Positions 34,352 to 44,310 of a stretch of DNA of 64,000 nt are shown here, one piece after another. The position numbers and the translations under genes are program-made. Source of the DNA: Acinetobacter portensis (GTDB lineage: Bacteria; Pseudomonadota; Gammaproteobacteria; Pseudomonadales; Moraxellaceae); the NCBI RefSeq assembly GCF_009372215.1, contig NZ_LWRV01000089.1:1-64000 (forward strand), given 5' to 3'. The notes beneath the pieces are model-generated. The model did not search any database. It was not told where the DNA came from and was given only the letters and a program-made list of their open reading frames with translations. Positions within the stretch are counted from its first letter, which is position 1, and each line of letters starts with the position of its first letter.

Positions 34352-35206
34352 ATGCCTGAATTACCTGAAGTTGAAACCACAAAAACAAGTTTATTGCCTC
34401 TTTTAAATGAAAAAGTCATTCGTGTGACTGTTCATCAATCAAGCTTAAGATGGCCCATTCCCAATGATATTCAAAAACTCGTTGGACAAAAACTTCTTAA
34501 ACTTTCTAGACGTTCCAAATATATTTTGGCTGAATTTGAGCACGATTCAATGCTTTGGCATTTAGGTATGTCTGGAAGTTTTCGTATGTGCGAACCGACA
34601 GATGAACTTCGCAAACATGATCATCTTATTATTCAATTTGAAGATATGGAACTTCGTTATCACGATCCACGTCGTTTTGGTTGTATTTTATGGCTAGATG
34701 ATCAATCACAAACAAAGCTGATTGACACTTTAGGTCCTGAACCTTTAAGTGATGCTTTTAATGCAGAATATTTAGCTTCTAAATTAAAAAGTAAAAGTAC
34801 CGCTATTAAAGTTACGATTATGGATAATCATGTTGTGGTTGGTGTTGGAAATATCTATGCGACTGAAAGTTTATTTAATTTAGGTATTCATCCTGCACAG
34901 CCCGCTTCATCTCTTACACATCATCAAATTGAAAAATTGGTCATTGAAATTAAGCGCATATTAAAACAAGCCATCGATTTAGGTGGCTCTACATTACGTG
35001 ATTACACCAATGCAATGGGTGAAAATGGCTACTTCCAACAAACTTTATTGGCTTATGGCCGAGTTGGTGAAATGTGTGTGAACTGCGAAACCACCTTAGA
35101 AAATATTAAACTTGGACAACGTGCAAGTGCATTTTGTCCTCAATGTCAGCCATTGAAAAAGGTTAAAATAACGAGTCAGAAAGCAATGAAAGGAAAAAAA
35201 GCATGA
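34352..35206 (+). CDS. mutM: Formamidopyrimidine-DNA glycosylase
   Basis: 284 residues beginning MPELPEVETTKTSL, with the catalytic Pro2 and Glu3 of Fpg. The H2TH domain lies near residues 130-220 (DNHVVVGVGNIYATESLF), and the C-terminal zinc finger has CVNC...CPQC. Fpg excises 8-oxoguanine and related lesions by base excision repair. It is about ten residues longer than the usual 270, owing to a basic tail. Its stop overlaps the start of the parvulin gene by four bases (ATGA). Confidence 0.95.
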   Translation: MPELPEVETTKTSLLPLLNEKVIRVTVHQSSLRWPIPNDIQKLVGQKLLKLSRRSKYILAEFEHDSMLWHLGMSGSFRMCEPTDELRKHDHLIIQFEDMELRYHDPRRFGCILWLDDQSQTKLIDTLGPEPLSDAFNAEYLASKLKSKSTAIKVTIMDNHVVVGVGNIYATESLFNLGIHPAQPASSLTHHQIEKLVIEIKRILKQAIDLGGSTLRDYTNAMGENGYFQQTLLAYGRVGEMCVNCETTLENIKLGQRASAFCPQCQPLKKVKITSQKAMKGKKA

Positions 35207-35487
35207 AGTCTGCCATCGTCCGTCATATTTTGGTGAAAGATAAAGAACTTGCAGAACAGCTAAAAAAGAAAATTAAGGATGGTGCAGATTTTTCAAAAAT
35301 TGCCAAACAGCATTCAACCTGCCCATCTGCAAAAAAAGGTGGCGAACTAGGTGATATTAAAAAAGGTCAATTGGTCGGGCCTATTGATAAAGCCGTATTC
35401 ACTTTAGCTGAACGTGAATTACATGGTCCGATTAAAAGCCAATTTGGTTGGCATTTGTTAGAAATCAAATTTCGAATGGATTTCTAA
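35203..35487 (+). CDS. Small parvulin-type peptidyl-prolyl isomerase
   Basis: 94 residues, essentially one rotamase domain: VRHILVKDKELAEQL, then FSKIAKQHSTCPSAKKGGELG and FGWHLLEI. It resembles E. coli PpiC, a cytoplasmic stand-alone parvulin. There is no signal peptide. It is translationally coupled to mutM by an ATGA overlap. Confidence 0.92.
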   Translation: MKSAIVRHILVKDKELAEQLKKKIKDGADFSKIAKQHSTCPSAKKGGELGDIKKGQLVGPIDKAVFTLAERELHGPIKSQFGWHLLEIKFRMDF

Positions 35488-35489
35488 TC

Positions 35490-35632
35490 CCTTTACGATT
35501 CCCTCTCCTTTTAGGAGATGAGCAGCACTGCTGCGCAAGGTGAGAGGTAAAACCTCCCTCCCAACCTCCCTTTGATAAAGGAAGAGGTTCCCCTTTACAA
35601 ATGTGAGAAGCACTGCTTCACAAGAGGGATTC
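35490..35632. repeat. G+C-rich palindromic intergenic repeat, copy 2 of 3
   Basis: Contains CCTCCCTTTGATAAAGGAAGAGGTTCCCCT in pieces (35565-35594) and inner hairpins such as AGCAGCACTGCTGC (35521-35534) and GAAGCACTGCTTC (35607-35619). It matches the copies at 25254 and 46133 in its TCCCTTT-AT-AAAGG core and GGTTCCCC edge. It lies between the parvulin stop and the mscL terminator. Confidence 0.6.
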
Positions 35633-35635
35633 CAT

Positions 35636-35665
35636 AAAAAACGGCACAATTTGTGCCGTTTTTTT
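35636..35665. terminator. Bidirectional rho-independent terminator
   Basis: A6-CGGCACAA / TTGTGCCG-T6 stem between convergent parvulin (+) and mscL (-) genes. Confidence 0.9.
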
Positions 35666-35677
35666 ATTCTTTTAGAA

Positions 35678-36112
35678 TTAACCTTTACGTTTTAATTCAT
35701 CACGAATTTCACGAAGTAACTCAATATCTTCAGGCGTCGCTGTTGGAGCTGGTTCTTCTGCTGCTTTCTCACGACGCATCTTATTCATTAACTTCACTAA
35801 CCAAAATACAACCCAAGCGAGTAAAATAAAGTTAATTAGGATTGTTAAGAAATTACCGTAAGCAAATACATTTAAACCAGCTTCTTTCGCAGCAGCTAAA
35901 TTTGTAACATTACTTGGATTATCACCCAAGACTAAGAACCAGTTTGAGTAATCAACATCCCCACCCAAAATCCATGTAATTAATGGCATAATTAAATCAG
36001 CAACAGCTGAATCGATAATTTTACCGAAAGCACCACCAATAATGACACCAACAGCTAAATCCATTACATTGCCTTTTACAGCAAACTCTTTGAATTCTTG
36101 AATAACACTCAT
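35678..36112 (-). CDS. mscL: Large-conductance mechanosensitive channel
   Basis: 144 residues. The first helix has the MscL signature [26 protein letters not shown], then a periplasmic loop and a second helix ([26 protein letters not shown]). The C-terminal amphipathic helix is [15 protein letters not shown]. The pentameric channel opens under extreme membrane tension to release solutes on hypo-osmotic shock. Monocistronic, with a shared terminator. Confidence 0.96.
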   Translation of the reverse strand: MSVIQEFKEFAVKGNVMDLAVGVIIGGAFGKIIDSAVADLIMPLITWILGGDVDYSNWFLVLGDNPSNVTNLAAAKEAGLNVFAYGNFLTILINFILLAWVVFWLVKLMNKMRREKAAEEPAPTATPEDIELLREIRDELKRKG

Positions 36113-36223
36113 ATTTTCTCCAAATTTTTGTTATCAAAATTAATGTGACTAAGCATACATTATCATTAAAATCATTTCCGTCTAATTCGCTTGGTTTTTT
36201 TATTATTTTTATTATTTTTTAAC

Positions 36224-36256
36224 AAAAAAACCGCTAACTTATGTTAGCGGTTTTTT
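36224..36256 (-). terminator. rho-independent terminator of typA
   Basis: A7-CCGCTAAC / GTTAGCGG-T6 stem with a TTAT loop, 22 bases after the typA stop. Confidence 0.92.
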
Positions 36257-36278
36257 CAAATCCTAATAAAAGGATTAA

Positions 36279-38117
36279 TTACTTACCAGAACGGTTACGT
36301 TTACGTTCGTTCTCAGTCAAGTGACGCTTACGGATACGGATTGACTTAGGTGTTACTTCAACTAACTCATCATCTTCAATGAATTCAAGCGCTTGTTCAA
36401 GCGTGTATTCAATTGCAGGAACTAGCGTTAACGCTTCGTCAGTACCAGATGCACGTACGTTCGTTAACTGTTTCGCTTTAGTTGGGTTAACTGTCATATC
36501 ATCTGAACGAGAGTTAATACCAATAATCATACCTTCGTAAACTTCTAACTGTGGCTTAGCAAATAGACGACCACGGTCTTGAAGTGTGAACAATGCATAG
36601 CCCAAGCATACGCCTTGAACCATAGAAATCAACACACCATTTTGACGTTTCGCAACAGTACCTTGTTTCATAGGACCGTAATGCGAGAAGCTAGATGTCA
36701 TGATCCCTGTACCTGAAGTCATTGTTAAGAACTCAGAACGGAAACCAATCAAACCACGTGAAGGAACAGTTGCTTCAATACGGATACGGCCTTTACCGTC
36801 AACTTCCATATTTGTCATTTCACCTTTACGGTGACCCATTTGTTCCATTACAGAACCTTGGTGTTGTTCTTCAACGTCAAAAGTAACGTTTTCGTATGGC
36901 TCTTGTTTTTCGCCATCAACTTCTTTCAAAATTACTTGAGGACGAGATACACCCATCTCGAAGCCTTCACGACGCATATTTTCAATAAGAACTGAAAGGT
37001 GAAGTTCACCACGACCAGATACTTTGAAACGGTCTGGACTGTCAGTATCTTCAACTCGAAGTGCTACGTTGTGAATTAATTCGCGGTCAAGACGTTCACG
37101 AATGTTACGTGAAGTTACGAATTTACCTTCTTTACCAGCAAACGGTGAGTTGTTTACTTGGAATGTCATTGTCACTGTAGGTTCATCTACAGAAAGTGCA
37201 GGAAGAGCTTCAACTGCTTTCGGATCACAGATTGTGTCAGAAATATTAAGTGCATCGATACCTGTTACACAAACGATATCACCTGCAGATGCTTCTTCAA
37301 CATCAACACGATCTAGACCATGGTAACCCATGATTTTTAAGATACGACCGTTACGTGTTTTACCTTCTTTATCGATTACAGTCACTTGTGTATTCAATTT
37401 AACTGAACCACGTTGAATACGACCAACACCGATAACACCAACGAAGCTGTTATAGTCAAGTGAAGACACTTGCATTTGGAATGGACCATCAACGTCAACT
37501 GCAGGCGGTTCAACGATGTCTACGATTGTTTGGAACAATGGAGTCATGTCTTCAGCAAGTTCTTCTGGAGAAGGACCAGCTACACCACGTAAACCAGAAG
37601 CGTATACAACTGGGAAGTCTAACTGTTCGTCAGTACCACCAAGGTTGTCAAACAAATCAAATACTTGGTCAATAACCCAGTCTGGACGCGCACTTGGCTT
37701 GTCTACTTTGTTAATAATAACGATTGGTTTCAAACCACGTGCGAACGCTTTTTGCGTTACGAAACGAGTTTGTGGCATTGGACCTTCTTGAGAATCGACA
37801 AGAAGCAATACGCAGTCAACCATCGACATTACACGTTCAACTTCACCACCGAAGTCAGCATGTCCCGGGGTGTCCACGATGTTAATGCGGTATTCAGTGT
37901 TTGTACGTGCATCAGTCCATTTAATTGCAGTATTTTTTGCAAGAATGGTAATACCACGTTCGCTTTCAATAGCGCCTGAATCCATGACACGCTCGATCTC
38001 ACCCGCGCGATCACCAAGAGCACCTGATTGCTGTAAAAGTTTGTCTACAAGAGTTGTTTTACCATGATCGACGTGCGCAATAATGGCGATGTTACGGAGA
38101 GTTTTAATATCTGACAT
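36279..38117 (-). CDS. typA: Ribosome-associated translational GTPase TypA/BipA
   Basis: 612 residues. G1 is AHVDHGKTTLVDKLL near residues 13-27; G2 is RGITI, G3 is DTPGHADF and G4 is NKVDKP. Domains II and III and the BipA-specific C-terminal domain (GLIGFRSEFLTMTSGTGIM) follow. BipA acts in 50S subunit assembly and stress or cold growth. The length matches the family. Single gene with its own terminator. Confidence 0.96.
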   Translation of the reverse strand: MSDIKTLRNIAIIAHVDHGKTTLVDKLLQQSGALGDRAGEIERVMDSGAIESERGITILAKNTAIKWTDARTNTEYRINIVDTPGHADFGGEVERVMSMVDCVLLLVDSQEGPMPQTRFVTQKAFARGLKPIVIINKVDKPSARPDWVIDQVFDLFDNLGGTDEQLDFPVVYASGLRGVAGPSPEELAEDMTPLFQTIVDIVEPPAVDVDGPFQMQVSSLDYNSFVGVIGVGRIQRGSVKLNTQVTVIDKEGKTRNGRILKIMGYHGLDRVDVEEASAGDIVCVTGIDALNISDTICDPKAVEALPALSVDEPTVTMTFQVNNSPFAGKEGKFVTSRNIRERLDRELIHNVALRVEDTDSPDRFKVSGRGELHLSVLIENMRREGFEMGVSRPQVILKEVDGEKQEPYENVTFDVEEQHQGSVMEQMGHRKGEMTNMEVDGKGRIRIEATVPSRGLIGFRSEFLTMTSGTGIMTSSFSHYGPMKQGTVAKRQNGVLISMVQGVCLGYALFTLQDRGRLFAKPQLEVYEGMIIGINSRSDDMTVNPTKAKQLTNVRASGTDEALTLVPAIEYTLEQALEFIEDDELVEVTPKSIRIRKRHLTENERKRNRSGK

Positions 38118-38291
38118 GTAAATTCAATGCATATGTAATTTGAGGGCAAATTATACAGAAAAATATAAACTTTTTATAGTGACAGTTTATTGACATTAAC
38201 GTTTTTTTTTCAAAATCCATCGTTATTTGGTTTTGTTATGCTGTCTAACTCGATTAGAATAGCGTCATCTTGCCACTATTTGCCTTGATTC

Positions 38292-39662
38292 ATGTCCGAT
38301 TTAAATCATTCTTCTGATCAAAAAGATCAACTCGATTTAGTCTACGGTCTAAATGATCGACCTAAACCATTCATCGCTTTTCTTGCTGCGTTCCAACATC
38401 TTCTTGCAATTATTGTCCCAATTGTGACACCAGGCTTACTTATTTGTTTAGCTTTGGGGGTATCTAAAGAAGATACAAACATGATTTTATCGATGTCTTT
38501 GGTCATTTCAGGCATTGCAACCTTTCTTCAATGTAAAAAAGTTGGCCCGTTTGGTGCAGGTTTACTCATTGTTCAAGGCACAAGTTTTAATTTTATTGGA
38601 CCAATTATTGGTATTGGTTCAGCAATGGTTGCGGCAGGTACACCTGTCGAGTCTGTAATGGCTGCTATTTTTGGTGTTGTTATTGCAGGTTCATTCATTG
38701 AAATGGGTGTTTCACGTATTTTACCTTGGGTTAAAAAATTAATTACGCCATTGGTAACAGGTATCGTGGTTCTTCTTATTGGCTTAACGCTTATTAAAGA
38801 AGGTCTAATTAGTATGGGTGGTGGTTATCAAGCGATGAGCGATAAAACTTTCGCCAATGCAGATAACCTTATTATGTCTTGTACTGTACTTGCGCTTATT
38901 ATTATTCTTAATCGTATTCGTGTTACTTGGGTCAAAAGCTCAGCTATTTTAATCGCACTGGTTGCTGGTTATATTCTTGCTGGTTTTATGGGACATTTAA
39001 ACTTTTCAGGTTTAACTGAAGCTCCTTTAATTCAAATTCCAACACCTATGCACTTTGGTTTAAGCTTCTCTTGGAGTTTATTTATTCCAATGGCATTCAT
39101 TTATATTGTGACATCATTAGAAGCCATTGGTGATATTACAGCAACATCTAAGCTATCTAACCAACCTGTAGATGGTTCTAAATGGATGGAACGTATTAAG
39201 GGCGGTGTTTTAGTCAATGGTGCAAATTCATTCCTTGCAGGTATTTTCAATACTTTCCCAAGTTCTGTATTTGCCCAAAATAATGGTGTAATTCAGTTAA
39301 CCGGTGTTGCAAGTCGTTATGTTGGTATTTGGATTGCGGTATTATTAATCTTATTAGGTTTATTCCCTGCTGTTGCTGGTATTATTCAAGCTGTACCTCA
39401 AGCTGTGCTTGGTGGTGCTGTTATGGTGATGTTCGGTGCTGTTGCAGCTTCAGGAATTAACATTCTTGCAGGCGTTCAATTAGATCGTCGTGCACTACTT
39501 ATTATTGCAATTTCATTAGCTCTAGGCTTAGGTGTGGCACAAGTTCCACAAATCTTAGAGCATCTTCCTGAATTATTCCGTAACATCTTTAGTTCTGGTG
39601 TTGCGACAGGCGGTATTGCAGCTTTGTTATTAAATATTATTCTTCCTGAAACGAAGAAATAA
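38292..39662 (+). CDS. NCS2 family nucleobase:cation symporter (xanthine/uracil permease)
   Basis: 456 residues with about 14 transmembrane segments. The NCS2 landmarks are PKPFIAFLAAFQHLLAI, where the QH pair sits in helix 1, and QGTSFNFIGPI. The SLEAIGDITATS motif in helix 8 carries the substrate-binding Glu. The GVLVNGANSFLAGIFNTFPSSVFAQNNGVIQLTGVASRYVG region (read in parts) is the NCS2 signature. Overall it is closest to the XanP/XanQ xanthine permeases, but uracil cannot be excluded. A hairpin at 39683-39702 follows. Confidence 0.88.
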   Translation: MSDLNHSSDQKDQLDLVYGLNDRPKPFIAFLAAFQHLLAIIVPIVTPGLLICLALGVSKEDTNMILSMSLVISGIATFLQCKKVGPFGAGLLIVQGTSFNFIGPIIGIGSAMVAAGTPVESVMAAIFGVVIAGSFIEMGVSRILPWVKKLITPLVTGIVVLLIGLTLIKEGLISMGGGYQAMSDKTFANADNLIMSCTVLALIIILNRIRVTWVKSSAILIALVAGYILAGFMGHLNFSGLTEAPLIQIPTPMHFGLSFSWSLFIPMAFIYIVTSLEAIGDITATSKLSNQPVDGSKWMERIKGGVLVNGANSFLAGIFNTFPSSVFAQNNGVIQLTGVASRYVGIWIAVLLILLGLFPAVAGIIQAVPQAVLGGAVMVMFGAVAASGINILAGVQLDRRALLIIAISLALGLGVAQVPQILEHLPELFRNIFSSGVATGGIAALLLNIILPETKK

Positions 39663-39682
39663 TTTCATTTCAGCATCAACTT

Positions 39683-39702
39683 TGCCCAGCGTTGTCTGGG
39701 CA
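39683..39702 (+). other. G+C-rich hairpin between the permease gene and rsmC
   Basis: TGCCCAG / CTGGGCA seven-base stem with a six-base loop and no T-tract afterwards. It may stabilise the upstream mRNA end or weaken read-through into rsmC. Confidence 0.45.
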
Positions 39703-39725
39703 TAGTTGTTCAATGGAGAGAGAAA

Positions 39726-40751
39726 ATGGATCCTAGAAGTGAAGTTGTCATTCGACAGCACGAATATCTTTCTGGCCGTGTATTACTGGTTAACGCTCCC
39801 ACAGATGATTTGCTTTCGAATTTAGATAAAGAAATCGAGCCCATTATTTGGACTTGGAACTTCAATGAGTACCAATACTTTCAAAATCAGCAAGCCAATG
39901 TTCATTTTGGTGTTGATATTCCTGAAAGTACGTTTGATCAAGCAATTGTATTTGTTCCAAAGTCGAAAGAGTTGCTGAATTACATCTTACATAATGTGGT
40001 TAGCCGTTTAACGACTGGCGCATCTATCTTTTTAGTAGGCGAGAAAAAAGGAGGGGTTGAGCGTGCAGCAAAACAGCTCCTTCCTTTTGGCCCTGCATTA
40101 AAGTTAGATAGTGCACGTCATTGCCAAATGTGGCAAATGACCATTGAAAAACCAGTAATCGCAAAACCATTGGCAGACTGGGCACAAGAATATAAAGTAC
40201 CAACACCAAATGGTGATTTGACCATTTCCGCCCTCCCAGGCGTGTTTAGTCAAAAAAGCCTAGATATTGGTACAGCTGTATTATTGCCACATTTATCAAA
40301 AGTCACTTCAGGTAAAATTGCCGATTTTGGCTGTGGCGCAGGTGTCATTAGTGCATATTTGGCCAAGCTAAATCCGAAAAATCGTATTTTTGCGATGGAT
40401 GTAGATGCTTTTGCATTAGAATCTACTCGTATGACATTTGATAAAAATAATTTAGAAACGGAACAGCTTGAGATTAAAGCAGTAACAGGAATTGAGGATG
40501 CTCCTCTATTTTTACATGCGATTGTAAGTAATCCCCCATTCCATCAAGGAATTAAGACCGATTACAATACCAGTGAAAATCTATGTAAAACTGCTCGTCG
40601 CCATTTAAAATCTGGTGGAGAGTTATGGATTGTTGCAAACCGCTTCCTAAACTACCCTATTCTCATTGAGCAAAATTTTGGTCAATGTACAACAAAAGCC
40701 GACCAACAAGGCTTTAAGGTGTTATTCGCTAACACTCAAAAGAAATCATAA
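39726..40751 (+). CDS. rsmC: 16S rRNA m2G1207 methyltransferase RsmC
   Basis: 341 residues with the two-domain RsmC layout: an inactive N-terminal methyltransferase-like half and a catalytic C-terminal half. Motif I is [19 protein letters not shown] near residues 197-215, and the NPPF methylation motif is in [14 protein letters not shown] near residue 265. It methylates G1207 of 16S rRNA with SAM. GGAGAG precedes the ATG. The lysP start is 9 bp beyond its stop, so the two are probably co-transcribed. Confidence 0.92.
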   Translation: MDPRSEVVIRQHEYLSGRVLLVNAPTDDLLSNLDKEIEPIIWTWNFNEYQYFQNQQANVHFGVDIPESTFDQAIVFVPKSKELLNYILHNVVSRLTTGASIFLVGEKKGGVERAAKQLLPFGPALKLDSARHCQMWQMTIEKPVIAKPLADWAQEYKVPTPNGDLTISALPGVFSQKSLDIGTAVLLPHLSKVTSGKIADFGCGAGVISAYLAKLNPKNRIFAMDVDAFALESTRMTFDKNNLETEQLEIKAVTGIEDAPLFLHAIVSNPPFHQGIKTDYNTSENLCKTARRHLKSGGELWIVANRFLNYPILIEQNFGQCTTKADQQGFKVLFANTQKKS

Positions 40752-40760
40752 GGAATTGAA

Positions 40761-42230
40761 ATGAGCGAAACAGGTCAAACACAGCAGCTCAAGCGTAAGC
40801 TTGGTGCTCGCCATCTGAATATGATCGCCATTGGCGGTTCTATTGGGACTGGTTTATTTTTAGCATCTGGCGCAACAATTGCAAATGCAGGTCCAGGCGG
40901 TGCATTACTTGCCTATAGCCTAATTGGCATCATGATTTATTTCTTGATGACAAGCCTTGGTGAATTAGCAACACACAACCCTACTGCAGGTGCATTTTTT
41001 ACTTATGGTACTAAATACGTCGAAGGCGGTTTTGGTTTTGCATTAGGTTGGAACTATTGGTACAACTGGGCAATTACTGTTGCATTCGAGTTGGTTGCTG
41101 TCCAATTTATCATGAAATTCTGGTTCCCAGATATTCCTGGTTTCTATTGGAGTGCCATTTTCCTTGCGATTCTTTTTGCAATTAATGCATTAACCGTTAA
41201 AGGCTTTGGTGAAAGTGAGTTCTTCTTCTCCCTTGTTAAAGTCCTTGCGATTATTGTATTCATTATTATTGGTATCGCAATGATTGCTAAAATCATGCTT
41301 ACACCAGGCATGCATACTTTCGCAAATTGGACGAAAGGTGATGCACCTTTTGTTGGTGGATTCCAAGCCCTTATTGGTGTTGCAATGATTGCCGGATTCT
41401 CGTTCCAAGGAACAGAAATGGTTGGTGTTGCTGCTGGTGAATCTAAAGACCCGAAAAAAACCATTCCTATCGCGATTAAGCAAATTTTCTGGCGTATTTT
41501 ATTGTTCTATATCGTGTGTATTTTCATCATTGGAACTCTTGTTGCCTACGATGATCCTCGCTTATTACAAGCTGCTGCAAGTGAAGATATTGCACTTTCT
41601 CCATTCACATTGTTGTATGAACAAGCTGGTTTTGCCTTTGCAGCGAGCTTAATGAATGCTGTGATTTTAACTGCAATCCTATCAGCTGGTAACTCTGGAA
41701 TGTATTCTTCTACACGCATGCTATTTAGTATGGCGAGAGAAGGACGCGCACCAAAATGGTTTGCTAAGTTAGATATGCGCGGCGTTCCAATGAATGCACT
41801 TTACGCAACAACTGCTGTTGCAGCATTGTGTTTCCTTACAACCTTTATTGGTGAACAAGCCGTATTTAACTGGTTGCTCAATATGTCGGGGATGTGTGGT
41901 TTCATCGTTTGGCTAGGTATTGCAATTTCTCATTACCGCTTCCGTAAAGGTTATCTTGCTCAAGGCTATAAACTAGAAGATTTAGCATATAAAGCGAAGT
42001 TCTTCCCATTTGCACCGTGGTTTGCTTTCATTTTATGTTCAATTATTATTCTTGGACAAAATTATGAAGCACTCATTGGCGGGAAAATTGATTGGTTAGG
42101 ATTACTATCTACATATATTAGTATTCCATTATTCCTTGTCATTTGGCTGGGTTATAAATGGAAGTTTAAAACTAAGGTTGTTCCATATAATGAAATGGAT
42201 GTTCAACCTGCCAATCTTGATCGCGAATAA
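40761..42230 (+). CDS. lysP: Lysine-specific APC-family permease
   Basis: 489 residues with twelve transmembrane segments. It is very similar in layout and wording to E. coli LysP: ARHLNMIAIGGSIGTGLF, GFGFALGWNYWYNWA, then GFSFQGTEMVGVAAGESKDP and SAGNSGMYSSTRML. It takes up lysine by proton symport. AGGAATTGAA precedes the ATG. It follows rsmC closely, with no functional link obvious. A bidirectional terminator ends it. Confidence 0.9.
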   Translation: MSETGQTQQLKRKLGARHLNMIAIGGSIGTGLFLASGATIANAGPGGALLAYSLIGIMIYFLMTSLGELATHNPTAGAFFTYGTKYVEGGFGFALGWNYWYNWAITVAFELVAVQFIMKFWFPDIPGFYWSAIFLAILFAINALTVKGFGESEFFFSLVKVLAIIVFIIIGIAMIAKIMLTPGMHTFANWTKGDAPFVGGFQALIGVAMIAGFSFQGTEMVGVAAGESKDPKKTIPIAIKQIFWRILLFYIVCIFIIGTLVAYDDPRLLQAAASEDIALSPFTLLYEQAGFAFAASLMNAVILTAILSAGNSGMYSSTRMLFSMAREGRAPKWFAKLDMRGVPMNALYATTAVAALCFLTTFIGEQAVFNWLLNMSGMCGFIVWLGIAISHYRFRKGYLAQGYKLEDLAYKAKFFPFAPWFAFILCSIIILGQNYEALIGGKIDWLGLLSTYISIPLFLVIWLGYKWKFKTKVVPYNEMDVQPANLDRE

Positions 42231-42241
42231 TATATGCAAAT

Positions 42242-42269
42242 AAAAAAACAGCCAATTGGCTGTTTTTTT
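42242..42269. terminator. Bidirectional rho-independent terminator
   Basis: A7-CAGCCAA / TTGGCTG-T7 perfect palindrome between convergent lysP (+) and the OmpA-domain lipoprotein gene (-). Confidence 0.9.
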
Positions 42270-42295
42270 ATTATCTCAATAACGTAAATATATGT

Positions 42296-42757
42296 TTATG
42301 GCGTCAGCAATGTCATTGTTACACGTCTATTCATCGCCCGCCCTTCAACTGTAGCATTTGAAGCAATCGGCTGAGAAGAACCAAAACCTTTCATCTGTAA
42401 TTGTTCCGAATTGACTCCATGTTCTGTAACCAATGCATTTGCCACCGAATTAGCACGAGCAATAGATAATCGACGATTTGTAGCAACAGAACCAGAGCCA
42501 TCTGTATAACCATCGAGTTTTAATTTAAAAGTTGAGTTTTGCGCTAAACCCGAAGCCGCTGCAGAAATATAAGGGTGATATTCAGAATCAATTTGGCTTG
42601 AGTTATTTGCAAAATGAATTGAAACACCATTTTTCAATTCATTCAAAGTATTTTGAGTAGCTGTATTTTGATTGGATGAGTCCTGATTAACAGATTTAGT
42701 TGCACACCCCATCAAAGCAAAACTACAGATTATCGCAGCTAATACATTCTTATTCAT
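42296..42757 (-). CDS. OmpA-domain lipoprotein (Pal-like)
   Basis: 153 residues. A lipoprotein signal (AIICSFALMGC, Cys18) is followed by a short Asn/Gln/Ser-rich linker. The OmpA C-terminal peptidoglycan-binding domain covers residues 50-150 (DGYTDGSGSVATNRRLSIARANSV). It would anchor the outer membrane to peptidoglycan. It lies downstream of ompA on the same strand and shares the domain, but a terminator separates them. It is not the tol-linked pal, since no tol genes are near. Confidence 0.88.
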   Translation of the reverse strand: MNKNVLAAIICSFALMGCATKSVNQDSSNQNTATQNTLNELKNGVSIHFANNSSQIDSEYHPYISAAASGLAQNSTFKLKLDGYTDGSGSVATNRRLSIARANSVANALVTEHGVNSEQLQMKGFGSSQPIASNATVEGRAMNRRVTMTLLTP

Positions 42758-42858
42758 ATTAATACTCTTCTTTTAGTTGGTTAATTAATACTCAAAAAAA
42801 ATATATCATGCTTTTAATAATTTTCAAAATTTCAATGGCTTAATTTTTTTAAGCAAAA

Positions 42859-42886
42859 AAAAAACGACTCCGAAGAGTCGTTTTTT
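42859..42886 (-). terminator. rho-independent terminator of ompA
   Basis: A6-CGACTC / GAGTCG-T6 with a CGAA tetraloop, 12 bases after the ompA stop. Confidence 0.92.
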
Positions 42887-42897
42887 ACAGCGTGATA

Positions 42898-43941
42898 TTA
42901 CTCAGCTGTTACAGTACGGCTACCAGAAATAGTCGCGAATACACGACGGTTCATAGCACGACCTTCTTTAGTTTTGTTGTCAGCAATCGGTTGATCCCAA
43001 GCGAAACCTTGAGTAGTCAAACGAGCTGGATCAACGTTGTATTCATTTACAAGAGAAGTTTTAACAGAGTTAGCACGAGCCAAAGATAAACGTTGGTTCA
43101 ACGCTAATGGACCAGTGTTATCTGTGTGACCTTCGATGCGAGCAGTAGCGTTTGGATATTCAACTAACTTTTCAGCAACTTTAGCAATTTCTGGCTTGTA
43201 TTGATCTTTGATGTTTGATTTGTTTGTATCAAAGAAAACACGAAGTTCCATGCTTAGGTCTTCAGTCAACTCTTGTGGTTGAACTGGAGCAACTGGAGCA
43301 ATTGGAGCAACAGCAACAGCAGCAGCAGGTTTCAAGTGACCGCCTAAAACTACGTTAAGACCAGCTAAAGCTGTGTAGTTCCAGAAAGATTCGTCGAAGT
43401 TGTAAGTACCACGAGCTTCAGTACGAAGAGATAAAACGTCATTTAAGCGCCAGAAAGCACCAACACCAACGTTACCTAAAGTACCTTCTTCTTTAAGACC
43501 ACGACCTTGACGACCTAACTGTTGTTCAGTTGCACCATCAAATTTGTATTTGTAGTGACCAGCACCCGCTAATACGTAAGGCTTGATTTTGCTATCGTAG
43601 TTTTTAGTGATTAAATCAGAAGTAACATAGAAGTTACCGTTGATTTGAGTTTGTTTGTATTCAGCGTTAGATAAAGCTGCGCCTTCAAGGTCACCCTTAA
43701 CTTGGTTATATTCAGCTTCAAAACCTAACCATGGAGTTAATTCAACACCAATAGCAGCACCAGCGAATAAATCATCTTTTAAGCCAGCCGCATCAGCAGC
43801 GCTTAAATGATCTTTACCATTGTTGTTTTTAGTGTCTTGGAATGTGTAACCAAGCATTAATGGAGTAACAGTTACGCCTGCATTTGCAGCAGCTAACGGA
43901 GCAGCAACGAGCATTGCTAGTGCAATACGACTCATTTTCAT
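42898..43941 (-). CDS. ompA: Major outer membrane protein OmpA
   Basis: 347 residues. A signal peptide ([23 protein letters not shown]) is followed by an eight-stranded barrel domain ([14 protein letters not shown] ... [15 protein letters not shown]). An Ala/Pro/Val hinge ([16 protein letters not shown]) leads to an OmpA C-terminal domain ([24 protein letters not shown]) that binds diaminopimelate of peptidoglycan. Length and hinge resemble Acinetobacter OmpA. The ATG at 43941 has GGAGG eight bases upstream; a longer frame reaching 44079 lies in the leader. A CTATC...GATAG hairpin and a TATAAT (43990-43995) in this leader suggest the promoter lies close. Confidence 0.95.
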   Translation of the reverse strand: MKMSRIALAMLVAAPLAAANAGVTVTPLMLGYTFQDTKNNNGKDHLSAADAAGLKDDLFAGAAIGVELTPWLGFEAEYNQVKGDLEGAALSNAEYKQTQINGNFYVTSDLITKNYDSKIKPYVLAGAGHYKYKFDGATEQQLGRQGRGLKEEGTLGNVGVGAFWRLNDVLSLRTEARGTYNFDESFWNYTALAGLNVVLGGHLKPAAAVAVAPIAPVAPVQPQELTEDLSMELRVFFDTNKSNIKDQYKPEIAKVAEKLVEYPNATARIEGHTDNTGPLALNQRLSLARANSVKTSLVNEYNVDPARLTTQGFAWDQPIADNKTKEGRAMNRRVFATISGSRTVTAE

Positions 43942-44310
43942 GGATTTATCCTCCAGAGATAAACAATTGTTGTTCAAGTTTAAGCCTAAATTATATCTAT
44001 CCTGAGATAGGCTTTTATACCCCAGTTGTTTTTTTAAGCTATTCACGTGCATCATACAAACACTTTTCATGTTTTCCAAGTGCTTGATTCAGTAAATCGA
44101 ACAAATTATGACAAAATTACTTACAATTTCCGTTGTAATTCGGTAATTATTTATCCAATTTTACAAGTAAATAGCTTATTTTCACTTGTCTTTTATTCTA
44201 ACATTTTTATTAAAAGTTAAGTAACTATTATTTTTATCAAAAAATATATTTAAAAACAATACTTTAATCATTAAAAACACATTAATATTTTCAAAGAAAT
44301 CTATAACATT
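43942..44310. other. ompA leader and A+T-rich divergent region
   Basis: About 370 bp with no separate gene. The ompA leader holds a TATAAT-like -10 (minus strand, 43990-43995) and a CTATCTCAGGATAG inverted repeat near 43997-44010. The rest is A+T-rich and carries the promoter of the pseudopilin gene on the other strand. Confidence 0.4.

Noticed and set aside
44041..44079. Extended N-terminus of OmpA beginning at 44079
   Set aside because: The signal peptide and the GGAGG ribosome site fix the start at 43941; the extension is leader RNA.
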